Part shown: positions 36,879 through 44,815 of the stretch, piece after piece | Numbering within the stretch: the first letter of the stretch is position 1 | Layout: the number at the start of each line of letters is the position of its first letter | DNA from: Microbacterium pygmaeum | GTDB taxonomy: Bacteria; Actinomycetota; Actinomycetes; Actinomycetales; Microbacteriaceae | Length of the DNA stretch: 64,000 nucleotides | Assembly (NCBI RefSeq): GCF_900100885.1 | Contig: NZ_LT629692.1 | Coordinates: 248,001 to 312,000 of the forward strand | Direction of reading: 5' to 3' | Translations under genes and position numbers: made by a program | The notes under the pieces: model-generated | Told to the model about the DNA's origin: nothing | Seen by the model: the letters and a program-made list of their open reading frames with translations, nothing else | Database searches by the model: none

Positions 36879-38575
36879 GGGTGCGGCGCGATCGCGCACC
36901 GCACGACCTCGTCGCGGACTACATCATCGTCGGCGCGGGCTCGGCCGGCGCCGCCCTCGCCGCCCGTCTGAGTGAAGACCCGCAGACCTCGGTGCTGCTC
37001 CTGGAAGCGGGACCGCCCGACACGGCGCTCGAGCTGCACGTCCCCGCAGCGTTCTCCAAGCTGTTCCGCGGGACCTACGACTGGAACTACGACACCGTGC
37101 CGCAGCCGGCGCTGGAGGACCGCACCGTGTTCTGGCCGCGCGGCAGGACGCTGGGCGGTTCGTCGTCGCTGAACGCGATGATGTGGGTGCGCGGATTCGC
37201 CGCCGACTACGACGGATGGGCGCAGGCGGCCGGTCCCCGCTGGTCGTGGGCCTCGCTCCTGCCATACTTCGTCAGGATCGAGCGCACCGAGACGCCCGCC
37301 GACGAGACGCAGGGCACCGCCGGACCGCAGTCAGTCGAGCGGCAGCGCGACCCCCGGCCGCACACCGCCGCGTTCCTCGACGCCGCCCGCGAGGCCGGAC
37401 ACCCGGTCACCCCGGCGAACCTCGCCTCGGGTCAGGGGTTCTCGCAGACGATGGTCTCGCAGCACCGCGGAGCGCGGGCCTCGACGGCGGACGCGTACCT
37501 GCGTCCTGCGATGCGCCGCCCGAACCTGCGCGTGGTGACCGGCGCGCACGTGCGGCGGGTGACGTTCGACCGCTCGACGGGCTCGGGGACAGACGGGGCG
37601 GCCGCAGACGCGGGTGTAGCAGGCTCTGGGACCGACGGTTCGACGCCACGGGCGACCGGGGTGTACGTGGACGTCCGCGGCGTCACGCGCCACGCCCTCG
37701 CGCGCCGGGAGGTGATCCTCGCCGGCGGTGCGATCAACACGCCGCAGCTGCTGATGCTCTCCGGCATCGGACCCGCCGAGCACCTCGCCGAGCACGGCAT
37801 TCCGGTGCTGGTGGACAGCCCAGGCGTCGGCCAGAACCTGCAGGACCACCTCGTGGCGGGCCTGGCCCCCGCCGCTCGCGGCGGGACGCTGTTCGGATCG
37901 GACAAGCCCGTGCAGTTGGCTCGCTACCTCGGCGCGCGTCGCGGCATGTTGACCTCCAATGTCGCCGAGGCGTATGGATTCGTCCGCACGCCGGTGGCCG
38001 ATCGCACCGGCATGGCCGAGGATCTTCCGGACATCGAGATCATCTTCGCCTCGGCGCCCTACGTCGGCGAGGGTCTCGTGCCGCTGCCGTCTGAAGGACT
38101 CACGGTCGGTGCGATCCTGTTGCGTCCGCGCAGCCGCGGCACCATCCGGCTCGCCTCGGCCGACCCGCTGGAGAAGGCCGTCATCGACCCGCGCTACCTG
38201 TCCGACGCTGACGGGCTCGACGCCGCGACGCTGCGGGAGGGCCTCGCCGCCTGCGAGCGGCTCATCGACACCGACGCTCTGCGAGCGGTCACCACGAGCG
38301 GCTGGGTGCAACCCGAGGGCGGCGAGCAGATGACGCCGGTGCAGCGTGCGGAGGTGTCGATGCGCCGGTACTCGCACACCCTCTACCATCCGGTCGGCAC
38401 CGCGCGGATGGGGACGGATGCTGCTTCCGTCGTCGACCCGGAACTCCGGGTGCGCGGGGTGGACGGGTTGCGCGTGGCCGACGCATCCGTCATGCCCGCC
38501 CTCATCCGAGGTCATACGAACGCGCCCGCGATCGTCATCGGCGAAGTCGCCGCTGATCTCATCCGCGGGCGCTGA
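36875..38575 (+). CDS. GMC-family FAD oxidoreductase
   Basis: A 566-aa flavoenzyme of the choline dehydrogenase/alcohol oxidase family. The FAD-binding motif VGAGSAGAALAARLSED lies near residues 20-36; GRTLGGSSSLNAMMWVRG and the C-terminal HPVGTARMG and HTNAPAIVIGE carry the active-site His region. ATGA overlap with the ALDH gene fixes the start at 36875. It converges with the iminopeptidase gene, 7 bp apart. Confidence 0.92.
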   Translation: MRVRRDRAPHDLVADYIIVGAGSAGAALAARLSEDPQTSVLLLEAGPPDTALELHVPAAFSKLFRGTYDWNYDTVPQPALEDRTVFWPRGRTLGGSSSLNAMMWVRGFAADYDGWAQAAGPRWSWASLLPYFVRIERTETPADETQGTAGPQSVERQRDPRPHTAAFLDAAREAGHPVTPANLASGQGFSQTMVSQHRGARASTADAYLRPAMRRPNLRVVTGAHVRRVTFDRSTGSGTDGAAADAGVAGSGTDGSTPRATGVYVDVRGVTRHALARREVILAGGAINTPQLLMLSGIGPAEHLAEHGIPVLVDSPGVGQNLQDHLVAGLAPAARGGTLFGSDKPVQLARYLGARRGMLTSNVAEAYGFVRTPVADRTGMAEDLPDIEIIFASAPYVGEGLVPLPSEGLTVGAILLRPRSRGTIRLASADPLEKAVIDPRYLSDADGLDAATLREGLAACERLIDTDALRAVTTSGWVQPEGGEQMTPVQRAEVSMRRYSHTLYHPVGTARMGTDAASVVDPELRVRGVDGLRVADASVMPALIRGHTNAPAIVIGEVAADLIRGR

Positions 38576-38582
38576 CGGCGAC

Positions 38583-39575
38583 TCAGTCCCGGGCGAAGCG
38601 ATCCGTCGCGGCCACGAGCGCGGCGGCGATCCCCGGCTCGCTGGCCGAGTGGCCGGCGTCGTCGACGACGACGAGCTCGGCCTCGGGCCACGCCCGGTGC
38701 AGATCCCACGCCGTCATGATCGGCGTGCACACGTCGTAGCGGCCCTGCACGATCACGGCGGGGATGTCGCGCAAGCACGGCGCGCGGTCGATCAGCTGCT
38801 GCTCGTCGAACCAGCCCTCATGCAGGAAGAAGTGGTTCTCGATGCGAGCGAACGCCGTCGCGGGAGCCGGCTCCGTCATGCCGGCGACCAGATCCGGGTC
38901 CGGCCGGAGGGTGAGGGTCGAGGCCTCCCATCGCGACCACGCCGTCGCGGCCGGGATGTGCACCTCCGGGTCCGGGTCGGAGAGCCGGCGGTGGTATGCC
39001 TCGATCAGATGGGTCCGCTCCAGTACCGGGATCGGTGCGATGAACTCCTCCCAGAGGTCGGGGAAGATCGAGGCCGCCCCGCCCTCGTAGAACCACTCCA
39101 GCTCGTGGCGCCGCAGCGTGAAGATGCCGCGCAGCACCAGTTCGGTCACCGACTCACGGTGGGTCTGGGCATAGGCGAGGGCCAGCGCGCTCCCCCAGGA
39201 GCCTCCGAAGACCTGCCATTGCTCGATGCCGAGGTTGCGCCGGAGCAGTTCGATGTCGGCGACGAGGTGCCAGGTGGTGTTGTAGCGCAGGTCGGCCTCG
39301 GGGTCACTGGCGTGCGGCGTGCTGCGGCCGCAGCCGCGCTGATCGAACAGCACGATCCGGTAGCGCTCCGGATCGAAGAACCGCCGGTGCCAGGCCGAGG
39401 TCCCCGCACCCGGGCCGCCGTGCAGGAACACCACCGGCTTGCCTTCGGGGTTCCCGCTCTGCTCCCAGTACACGCGGTGACCGTCGCCGACCAGCAGCAT
39501 GCCCGTCTCGTACGGCTCGATCGGCGGGTAGAGCGGATCGCGCGTGCGCTTCTTCTTCGAGTCCGGGTCTTTCAC
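38583..39575 (-). CDS. pip: Proline iminopeptidase
   Basis: A 330-aa alpha/beta hydrolase of family S33 that removes N-terminal proline. The nucleophile Ser is in GGSWGSALALAY (about residue 128), the oxyanion motif is HGGPGAG, and Asp/His lie in GRYDVCTP and DAGHS. The GTG at 39575 overlaps the preceding stop (GTGA) and has GGGGAGA upstream. Confidence 0.94.
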   Translation of the reverse strand: MKDPDSKKKRTRDPLYPPIEPYETGMLLVGDGHRVYWEQSGNPEGKPVVFLHGGPGAGTSAWHRRFFDPERYRIVLFDQRGCGRSTPHASDPEADLRYNTTWHLVADIELLRRNLGIEQWQVFGGSWGSALALAYAQTHRESVTELVLRGIFTLRRHELEWFYEGGAASIFPDLWEEFIAPIPVLERTHLIEAYHRRLSDPDPEVHIPAATAWSRWEASTLTLRPDPDLVAGMTEPAPATAFARIENHFFLHEGWFDEQQLIDRAPCLRDIPAVIVQGRYDVCTPIMTAWDLHRAWPEAELVVVDDAGHSASEPGIAAALVAATDRFARD

Positions 39576-40444
39576 AGCTCTCTCCCCGATACGGCGAAGG
39601 TGTCGCACGCGCCGACGCCGCCCTCGAGTCCGGCGTCGAACCAGCGCTGCCGCTGCTGGCTCGAACCGTGCGTCCAGCTCTCCGGATTGACCTGACCGCC
39701 GGATTCCTGCTGGATGTGGTCGTCGCCGACGGATGCCGCGGCGTTGAGCGCATCGCTGATCTGCTGCGGTGTCGGTGCCTGCATGAACGGCACGCCGTTC
39801 TCGTCGACCTGCTGCGTCATCCCCGCGACCCAGGCGCCGGCGAAGCAGTCCGCCTGCAGCTCGGTGCGCACGCCGTTGCTGTCCGGTCCGGTGCCGTTGT
39901 TCGGGTTCTGCTGCATGATGCCGGTGATCTGCTGGATGTGATGGCCGTACTCGTGCGCCAGGACGTACAGCTGGGCGAGGGGGCCGGCGGTCGCATCGAA
40001 CTGCTGCCGCAGGATCGCGAAGAACGTCGGGTCGACGTAGACCGACTCCTCGGGCGGGCAGTAGAACGGGCCGGTCTGATTCGAGGCCGTGCCGCACTGC
40101 GTGGAGGTCGACCCGTCGACGATGATCAGCTGCGGTGCGCGGTACCCCTCGACCTGCTCGCCCCAGAACTGATCCAGATTCAGGGATGCCGCGGCGAGGC
40201 GGCAGTCGTCATTGGCGTTCGCATCGGCGCCGGTCTCGCACCCGGCGATCTCGGATTCGGTTCCCGGCTGATTCGGCACGCCGCCTCCGCCGACCAGCCC
40301 CGAGATGTCGGTTCCGGTGAACAGCTGGAACAGCAGGACCGCGATCGCACCCAGCCCCGCGATGCCGCCACCGGCGACCGCGACTCCGGCACCGCGCCGA
40401 CGAGCGGAGTTCCCGCCGACGCTCGCGTTGTCGTTGAAAGTCAT
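39572..40444 (-). CDS. Neutral zinc metallopeptidase (YpfJ family)
   Basis: A 290-aa membrane-anchored protein. A basic N-terminus precedes one helix (about residues 18-42), then a hydrophilic extracellular domain with the zinc motif HEYGHHIQQ near residue 166 and ELQADCFAG after it, as in the YpfJ/neutral zinc metallopeptidase family. Cys pairs suggest disulfides. The ATG at 40444 is supported by a TACCGT -10 box 6 nt upstream. Translationally coupled to pip. Confidence 0.9.
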   Translation of the reverse strand: MTFNDNASVGGNSARRRGAGVAVAGGGIAGLGAIAVLLFQLFTGTDISGLVGGGGVPNQPGTESEIAGCETGADANANDDCRLAAASLNLDQFWGEQVEGYRAPQLIIVDGSTSTQCGTASNQTGPFYCPPEESVYVDPTFFAILRQQFDATAGPLAQLYVLAHEYGHHIQQITGIMQQNPNNGTGPDSNGVRTELQADCFAGAWVAGMTQQVDENGVPFMQAPTPQQISDALNAAASVGDDHIQQESGGQVNPESWTHGSSQQRQRWFDAGLEGGVGACDTFAVSGREL

Positions 40445-40450
40445 GGGCTC

Positions 40451-40456
40451 ACGGTA
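40451..40456 (-). promoter_or_regulatory. -10 box TACCGT of a probable leaderless promoter
   Basis: Minus strand TACCGT, then GAGCCC, then the ATG at 40444. It faces the mdh promoter about 50 bp away. Confidence 0.5.
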
Positions 40457-40505
40457 CCGTGGCCACCGCTCCCGGGACGGGATATCGGCGGCCAATGGCG
40501 GGCAA

Positions 40506-40511
40506 TAGGCT
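40506..40511 (+). promoter_or_regulatory. -10 box TAGGCT of a probable leaderless mdh promoter
   Basis: TAGGCT, then TCCAGC, then the mdh ATG at 40518. Confidence 0.55.
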
Positions 40512-40517
40512 TCCAGC

Positions 40518-41531
40518 ATGGCCGCTTCCGACACATCCGCCACGACGATCACGATCACGGGTGCGGGCGGTCAGATCGGCTACGCGCTGCTGTTCCGCAT
40601 CGCGGCCGGCGACATGCTCGGTGCAGACCGGCCGGTGCGCCTGCGGCTGCTGGAGATCCCGCAGGGCCTGCGGGCTGCCGAGGGCGCCGCGCTGGAGCTG
40701 CAGGACTGCGCGTTCCCGCTCCTGCGTCACATCGAGATCACCGATGACCCGCTCACCGCCTTCGAGGGCTGCAACATCGCGATGCTGGTCGGCGCTCGCC
40801 CCCGAGGACCTGGAATGGAGCGCGCCGACCTGCTTGCGGCCAACGCCGGCATCTTCGGCCCGCAGGGCGCGGCGATCGGGGCCGCGGCAGCTGAGGACAT
40901 CCGCGTCGTCGTGGTGGGAAACCCCGCCAACACGAACGCGCTTCTGGCCGCGGACTCCGCACCCGACGTCCCCGCCGACCGGTTCACGGCCCTGACCCGC
41001 CTGGATCACAACCGTGCGGTCGGACAGCTGACCGATGCGCTGGATGCCGCGCCCGATGACATCGACCGGCTGGCGATCTGGGGCAATCACTCCGCCACGC
41101 AGTTCCCCGACGTCTCGCACGCCGTGGTCCGCGGCGAGCCGGTCATCGAGGCGCTGTCGGCGCGGCTGGGCGGACTCGCCGCCGCCGAGGCGTGGCTGGA
41201 CGAGTCGTTCATTCCGCGCGTCGCGAAGCGAGGGGCGGAGATCATCGAGGTCCGCGGTTCGTCGTCGGTCGCCTCGGCCGCCAACGCGGCGATCGAGCAC
41301 GTCCGCGACGAGCAGGCCGGCACGGCCTGGACGTCGGCGGCGGTCGTCTCCACCGGCGAGTACGGAGTCCCCGAAGGCCTGGTCTGCTCGTTCCCGGTGC
41401 GCTCCGAGGGCAGCGGCTACCGCGTGATCGAGGGGCTCGCGATCAGCGAGCGCTCGCGCGCCCGGATGGACTCGTCCGTGGCCGAGCTCGTCGCCGAGCG
41501 CGACGCGGTGCGCGCGCTCGGGCTGGGATAG
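40518..41531 (+). CDS. mdh: NAD-dependent malate dehydrogenase
   Basis: A 337-aa enzyme of the TCA cycle. The Rossmann motif GAGGQIGYALLFRI (about residues 14-27), TRLDHNRAVGQL (about 159-170) and the catalytic His in IWGNHSATQFPD (about 190) place it in the MDH type 2 group that resembles cytosolic enzymes. Leaderless start; the antiporter gene follows after 3 bp. Confidence 0.96.
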   Translation: MAASDTSATTITITGAGGQIGYALLFRIAAGDMLGADRPVRLRLLEIPQGLRAAEGAALELQDCAFPLLRHIEITDDPLTAFEGCNIAMLVGARPRGPGMERADLLAANAGIFGPQGAAIGAAAAEDIRVVVVGNPANTNALLAADSAPDVPADRFTALTRLDHNRAVGQLTDALDAAPDDIDRLAIWGNHSATQFPDVSHAVVRGEPVIEALSARLGGLAAAEAWLDESFIPRVAKRGAEIIEVRGSSSVASAANAAIEHVRDEQAGTAWTSAAVVSTGEYGVPEGLVCSFPVRSEGSGYRVIEGLAISERSRARMDSSVAELVAERDAVRALGLG

Positions 41532-41534
41532 GCG

Positions 41535-43289
41535 ATGGAGTTCCTGCTCGTCGCCGTCGTCGGCGTCGTCGTCGTCGCGCTCGTCTCGGCCCTCGCGCCG
41601 CGACTGGGCATCGCGGGTCCGCTCGCGCTGGTCGCGATCGGCATCGCCGTGAGCTTCCTGCCGTTCATCCCGGCGTTCGAGGTCGACCCGGAGATCATCC
41701 TGGTCGGCGTGCTCCCGCCGCTCCTGTACTCGGCGGCCGTCTCCCTCCCGGCGATCGAGTTCCGCCGCGACTTCCGGCCGATCGCCGGGCTGTCGATCGT
41801 CCTCGTGCTCCTGAGCACGGCGGCGCTGGCGGCGTTCTTCGTGCTCGTGATCCCCGGGATCGATCTCCCCCTCGCAGTCGCGCTCGGCGCGATCCTCTCG
41901 CCCACCGACGCCGTGGCCACCTCGATCGCCAAGCGCCTGGGGATCTCACCGCGCGTGATCACGATGCTCGACGGCGAAAGCCTGCTCAACGATGCGACCG
42001 CCCTGGTGCTCCTGCGCACCGCGATCGCGGCCATCGCGATCGGCAGCGTGTCGGTGGGCGCGGCGGTGTGGTCCTTCGTCTGGGGCGTGCTGATCGCACT
42101 GGTCATCGGGGCGGCCGTCGGTCTGATCGCACTCCGCGTGCGCACGTGGGTGTCGCATTCGGCGGCCAACACCGCCATCAGCTTCGTCGTGCCGTTCGTC
42201 GCGTACCTGCCGACCGAGGAACTCGGCGGGTCGGGCCTGGTCGCGGCCGTGGTCGCCGGGATCGTCACCGGTCAGGGCGCGGTGCGCTGGTTCACCCCTG
42301 AGCAGCGCATGTCGGACGAACTGAACTGGCGGACCGTCGAGCTGATCCTCGAGGGCGCGGTGTTCCTCCTGATGGGGCTGGAGCTGAAGGAGATCGTCCG
42401 AGCCAACGTCGAGGACCATGAAGGCCTCTGGCACGCGGGGTGGCTGGCCGCCAGTGCGCTGGCGATCATCCTGCTGGTGCGCGCCGCGTACGTCTCGGTG
42501 CTCATCGCCGTGCAGAGTCGCAGCGCCCGGCGCATGGACCGGTCCCGATTGGAGAGCTTCAACGACCGCATCGATCAGGTCGCCGCGGGCACGACCTACC
42601 CGAGCGGGGCTGACCGGCCGACGCCGCCCGGCAAGGTCGGGCGGCCGCCGTCGCCGGACCAGGTCGAGCGACGCGTCACGATGATGCGGCGCCGGGTCAG
42701 CACGGCCCTCGCCGACCTGGACTACTACCAGGCCTCGCCGCTGGGGTGGAAGCACGGCACGGTCATCGTCTGGGCGGGGATGCGCGGGGTGGTGACGCTC
42801 GCCGCCGCACAGACCCTGCCGGAGGGGCCCCTGCAGGCGCTGCTGGTGTTCGTCGCCTTCCTCGTCGCTGTCGGCGGACTCATGCTCCAGGGCCTGACCC
42901 TGCCGTGGGTGGTGCGGATGCTGGGGCTCGATGACTCCGGCTCGGCGGGGCCGAGTCAGGCGGAGCAGGATCGGCTCGATGCGCAGCTGCGGGCCGCGGC
43001 GGCAGCGGCGATGGGGGACCCCGCGCTGGTGCGCACGAGCGGTGAGCCGTTCCCGGCCGGCTTCCTGGAGAGGATCGTCGAGCGGTACTCGCAGGCGCCC
43101 GACGATGAGAACACCACGATGGCGAAGGACGGGATGCAGCTGCGTCTGGTGGCGATCGCGGCGATGCGCGTGCGTTTGAACGAGCTCTCATCGGGCGGCG
43201 CCTTCAGCACAGCCGCACTGCGCCGCGCCCTGGCCGAGCTGGACGCCGACCAGCTCAGCCTGGAGCTGCGCCTGGATGATCAGAACTGA
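41535..43289 (+). CDS. CPA1-family Na+/H+ antiporter
   Basis: A 584-aa antiporter with about 12 helices in the first 430 residues. AILSPTDAVATSIAKRLG and DGESLLNDATALVL (with the conserved Asn-Asp) are the ion-binding region. A hydrophilic loop of about 70 residues lies near 335-410 and a cytosolic tail of ~120 residues ends the protein. It should help control pH and sodium. It begins 3 bp after mdh. Confidence 0.92.
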   Translation: MEFLLVAVVGVVVVALVSALAPRLGIAGPLALVAIGIAVSFLPFIPAFEVDPEIILVGVLPPLLYSAAVSLPAIEFRRDFRPIAGLSIVLVLLSTAALAAFFVLVIPGIDLPLAVALGAILSPTDAVATSIAKRLGISPRVITMLDGESLLNDATALVLLRTAIAAIAIGSVSVGAAVWSFVWGVLIALVIGAAVGLIALRVRTWVSHSAANTAISFVVPFVAYLPTEELGGSGLVAAVVAGIVTGQGAVRWFTPEQRMSDELNWRTVELILEGAVFLLMGLELKEIVRANVEDHEGLWHAGWLAASALAIILLVRAAYVSVLIAVQSRSARRMDRSRLESFNDRIDQVAAGTTYPSGADRPTPPGKVGRPPSPDQVERRVTMMRRRVSTALADLDYYQASPLGWKHGTVIVWAGMRGVVTLAAAQTLPEGPLQALLVFVAFLVAVGGLMLQGLTLPWVVRMLGLDDSGSAGPSQAEQDRLDAQLRAAAAAAMGDPALVRTSGEPFPAGFLERIVERYSQAPDDENTTMAKDGMQLRLVAIAAMRVRLNELSSGGAFSTAALRRALAELDADQLSLELRLDDQN

Positions 43290-43300
43290 GCCGCGTGGGC

Positions 43301-43306
43301 GAGAAT
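43301..43306 (+). promoter_or_regulatory. -10-like GAGAAT before the recombinase-like gene
   Basis: GAGAAT, then GGACCC, then the ATG at 43313. Same 6-nt spacing as the other leaderless starts, but the first base differs from TANNNT. Confidence 0.35.
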
Positions 43307-43312
43307 GGACCC

Positions 43313-43741
43313 ATGACGGATCTGACCAGCCCGATCCACGTGCCGCACGCCGCCGCCGAGTGCCCGGAGTGCTTCACCGAGCTGCAGCGCGACCGTGACT
43401 GGTGGCTGGCCCGTCCCGTCGGTTCCCGTCTCGTCGGGCTCGTCATCTCGCGCGAGGACATGCCCAGCGTGACCGAGCAGCGCGACGAGCTGACGCGCTT
43501 CGGCGTGCCGATCGAGGGGTTCCGCCATCCCGCGCCGGAGACCCTCGAGTCGTGGGAAGCCCGGCTGGTCCGCCTGTTCGGCACGCTGCGAAACGGCGAC
43601 GTGCTGGTCGTGAGCACGGTCCACGCACTCGGCCGCGACATCGACGAGGAGACCCGGACGGTCGCCGAGCTGCACCGCCGCGGTGTCGTGGTCAAGGTGC
43701 TCAGCCACGGCGGCCGGCATCTGTTCGACGCCGGCCGCTGA
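43313..43741 (+). CDS. Serine-recombinase N-terminal-like domain protein
   Basis: A 142-aa protein. VISREDMPSVTEQRDEL and DVLVVSTVHALGRDIDEETRTVAELHRRGVVVKVL align by eye with the resolvase catalytic domain (RVS...Q...L, then LDRLGRS..). The Ser of the RVS motif may be kept (VIS), but the neighbouring Arg is missing and there is no helix-turn-helix after it, so it is unlikely to act as a recombinase alone. A CPECF motif is at the start. Its stop is 2 bp before the IS target duplication, so the IS did not damage it. Confidence 0.7.
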   Translation: MTDLTSPIHVPHAAAECPECFTELQRDRDWWLARPVGSRLVGLVISREDMPSVTEQRDELTRFGVPIEGFRHPAPETLESWEARLVRLFGTLRNGDVLVVSTVHALGRDIDEETRTVAELHRRGVVVKVLSHGGRHLFDAGR

Positions 43742-43743
43742 GC

Positions 43744-43749
43744 GCTAGA
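43744..43749. repeat. Left copy of the 6-bp target site duplication (GCTAGA)
   Basis: GCTAGA directly before the left end of the IS element, identical to 44810-44815. Confidence 0.85.
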
Positions 43750-44809
43750 TGTACTGACCCGGATCGTTGTTGACGTAGGAGAGACCTCCGGGGTCGAGTT
43801 GGAGCTGTCTAGTTCTTCAGCTCGAACGCACGGAGGTCTCTCTTGTCTCACGCTAATGCCCGGCTGACTCCGGCCGGCAGGTTGATCATGGTCCAGCGGA
43901 TCCAGTCGGGGCGGCCGGTCGCGCATGTCGCCGCGGAGATGGGCGTCTCCCGTACGGCCGCGTGGCGGTGGTGGCGGCGTTTCCGGGACGCCGGCGTGGC
44001 CGGGTTGCAGGATCGCTCCAGCGTCGCCCACGCTCATCCGCGGCGGACGGGGTCGTGTCAGGAGACGCGGGTGCGGATCATGCGGGAACTGACCCGCCGC
44101 GGCCCGGTCTTCATCGGTGCGCGGCTCGGGATGCACGCGTCCGTGGTCGGGCGGGTGCTGCGCCGCCATCAGGTTCCGCTGCTGCGGGACCTTGACCCGG
44201 TCACCGGCACGGTGATCAAAGCCTCACGACGGTCCGCGAACCGGTACGAACATGCTCATCCGGGCTCGCTGATCCATGTTGATGTGAAGAAGCTCGGCCG
44301 AATCCCGGACGGCGGTGGATGGCGTGCCCACGGCCGCAGCGAGAAGGTCCGCGGCCGCGGGATCGGCTACGACTACGTGCACGCCGCGATCGATGACCAC
44401 TCCCGTCTCGCGTACCTCGAGATCCACGCAGACGAACGCGGGACGACGTGCGCGGGCTTCCTGGAACGAGCGATCGCGTTCTACGCCTCGCTCGGCGTCA
44501 CCGTCGAACGAGTCATCACCGACAACGCGTTCGCGTACCGGAAATCGGTCGCCTTCAGAGACGTGTTCACCGCTCACGGCATCAAACAGAAGTTCATCCG
44601 CCCGCACTGCCCCTGGACAAACGGCAAAGTCGAGCGACTGAACCGCACCCTCGCAACCGAATGGGCATACTCCCAACCCTGGAACTCAAACGCCGACCGC
44701 GCTGCGGCCTTGCCAGCCTGGCTCGACCACTACAACCTAGACAGAGCCCACCTCGGCATCGGAGGCAAAACGCCCATCGACCGAATCAACAACGGTCGAG
44801 GCCAGTACA
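43750..44809 (+). mobile_element. Complete IS481-family insertion sequence (1060 bp)
   Basis: Terminal inverted repeats begin TGTACTG: the left end TGTACTGACCCGGATCGTTG matches the reverse complement of the right end over about 24 bp with four mismatches. A single transposase gene fills the element. It is flanked by perfect GCTAGA direct repeats. CTAG targets fit the NCTAGN preference known for IS481 of Bordetella pertussis. The intact ORF, perfect duplication and close ends suggest recent movement. It landed between two convergent genes without breaking either. Confidence 0.93.
43779..43842 (+). promoter_or_regulatory. Hairpin covering the transposase ribosome-binding site
   Basis: GAGAGACCTCCG (43779-43790) is the exact reverse complement of CGGAGGTCTCTC (43831-43842), with further imperfect pairing inside the 40-nt loop. 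The right arm contains the GGAGG site and ends directly at the TTG start codon. Transcripts entering from outside would hide the ribosome site, a known way insertion sequences limit transposase synthesis. Confidence 0.65.
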
Positions 44810-44814
44810 GCTAG
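43843..44814 (+). CDS. IS481-family transposase
   Basis: A 323-aa DDE transposase. An N-terminal helix-turn-helix (VAHVAAEMGVSRTAAWRWW, about residues 26-44) precedes the rve core: the first Asp in LIHVDVKKLG (about 148), the second in VITDNAFAYR (about 228) and Glu in GKVERLNRTL (about 265). It starts with TTG, with GGAGG 7 nt upstream inside a hairpin. The reading frame runs past the right IS end: the last codon AGC takes two bases and the TAG stop three bases from the target duplication. Confidence 0.93.
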   Translation: MSHANARLTPAGRLIMVQRIQSGRPVAHVAAEMGVSRTAAWRWWRRFRDAGVAGLQDRSSVAHAHPRRTGSCQETRVRIMRELTRRGPVFIGARLGMHASVVGRVLRRHQVPLLRDLDPVTGTVIKASRRSANRYEHAHPGSLIHVDVKKLGRIPDGGGWRAHGRSEKVRGRGIGYDYVHAAIDDHSRLAYLEIHADERGTTCAGFLERAIAFYASLGVTVERVITDNAFAYRKSVAFRDVFTAHGIKQKFIRPHCPWTNGKVERLNRTLATEWAYSQPWNSNADRAAALPAWLDHYNLDRAHLGIGGKTPIDRINNGRGQYS

Positions 44815-44815
44815 A
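44810..44815. repeat. Right copy of the 6-bp target site duplication (GCTAGA)
   Basis: GCTAGA following the right IS end. It supplies the transposase TAG on the plus strand and, read on the minus strand, also the TAG stop of the acyltransferase gene. Confidence 0.85.
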
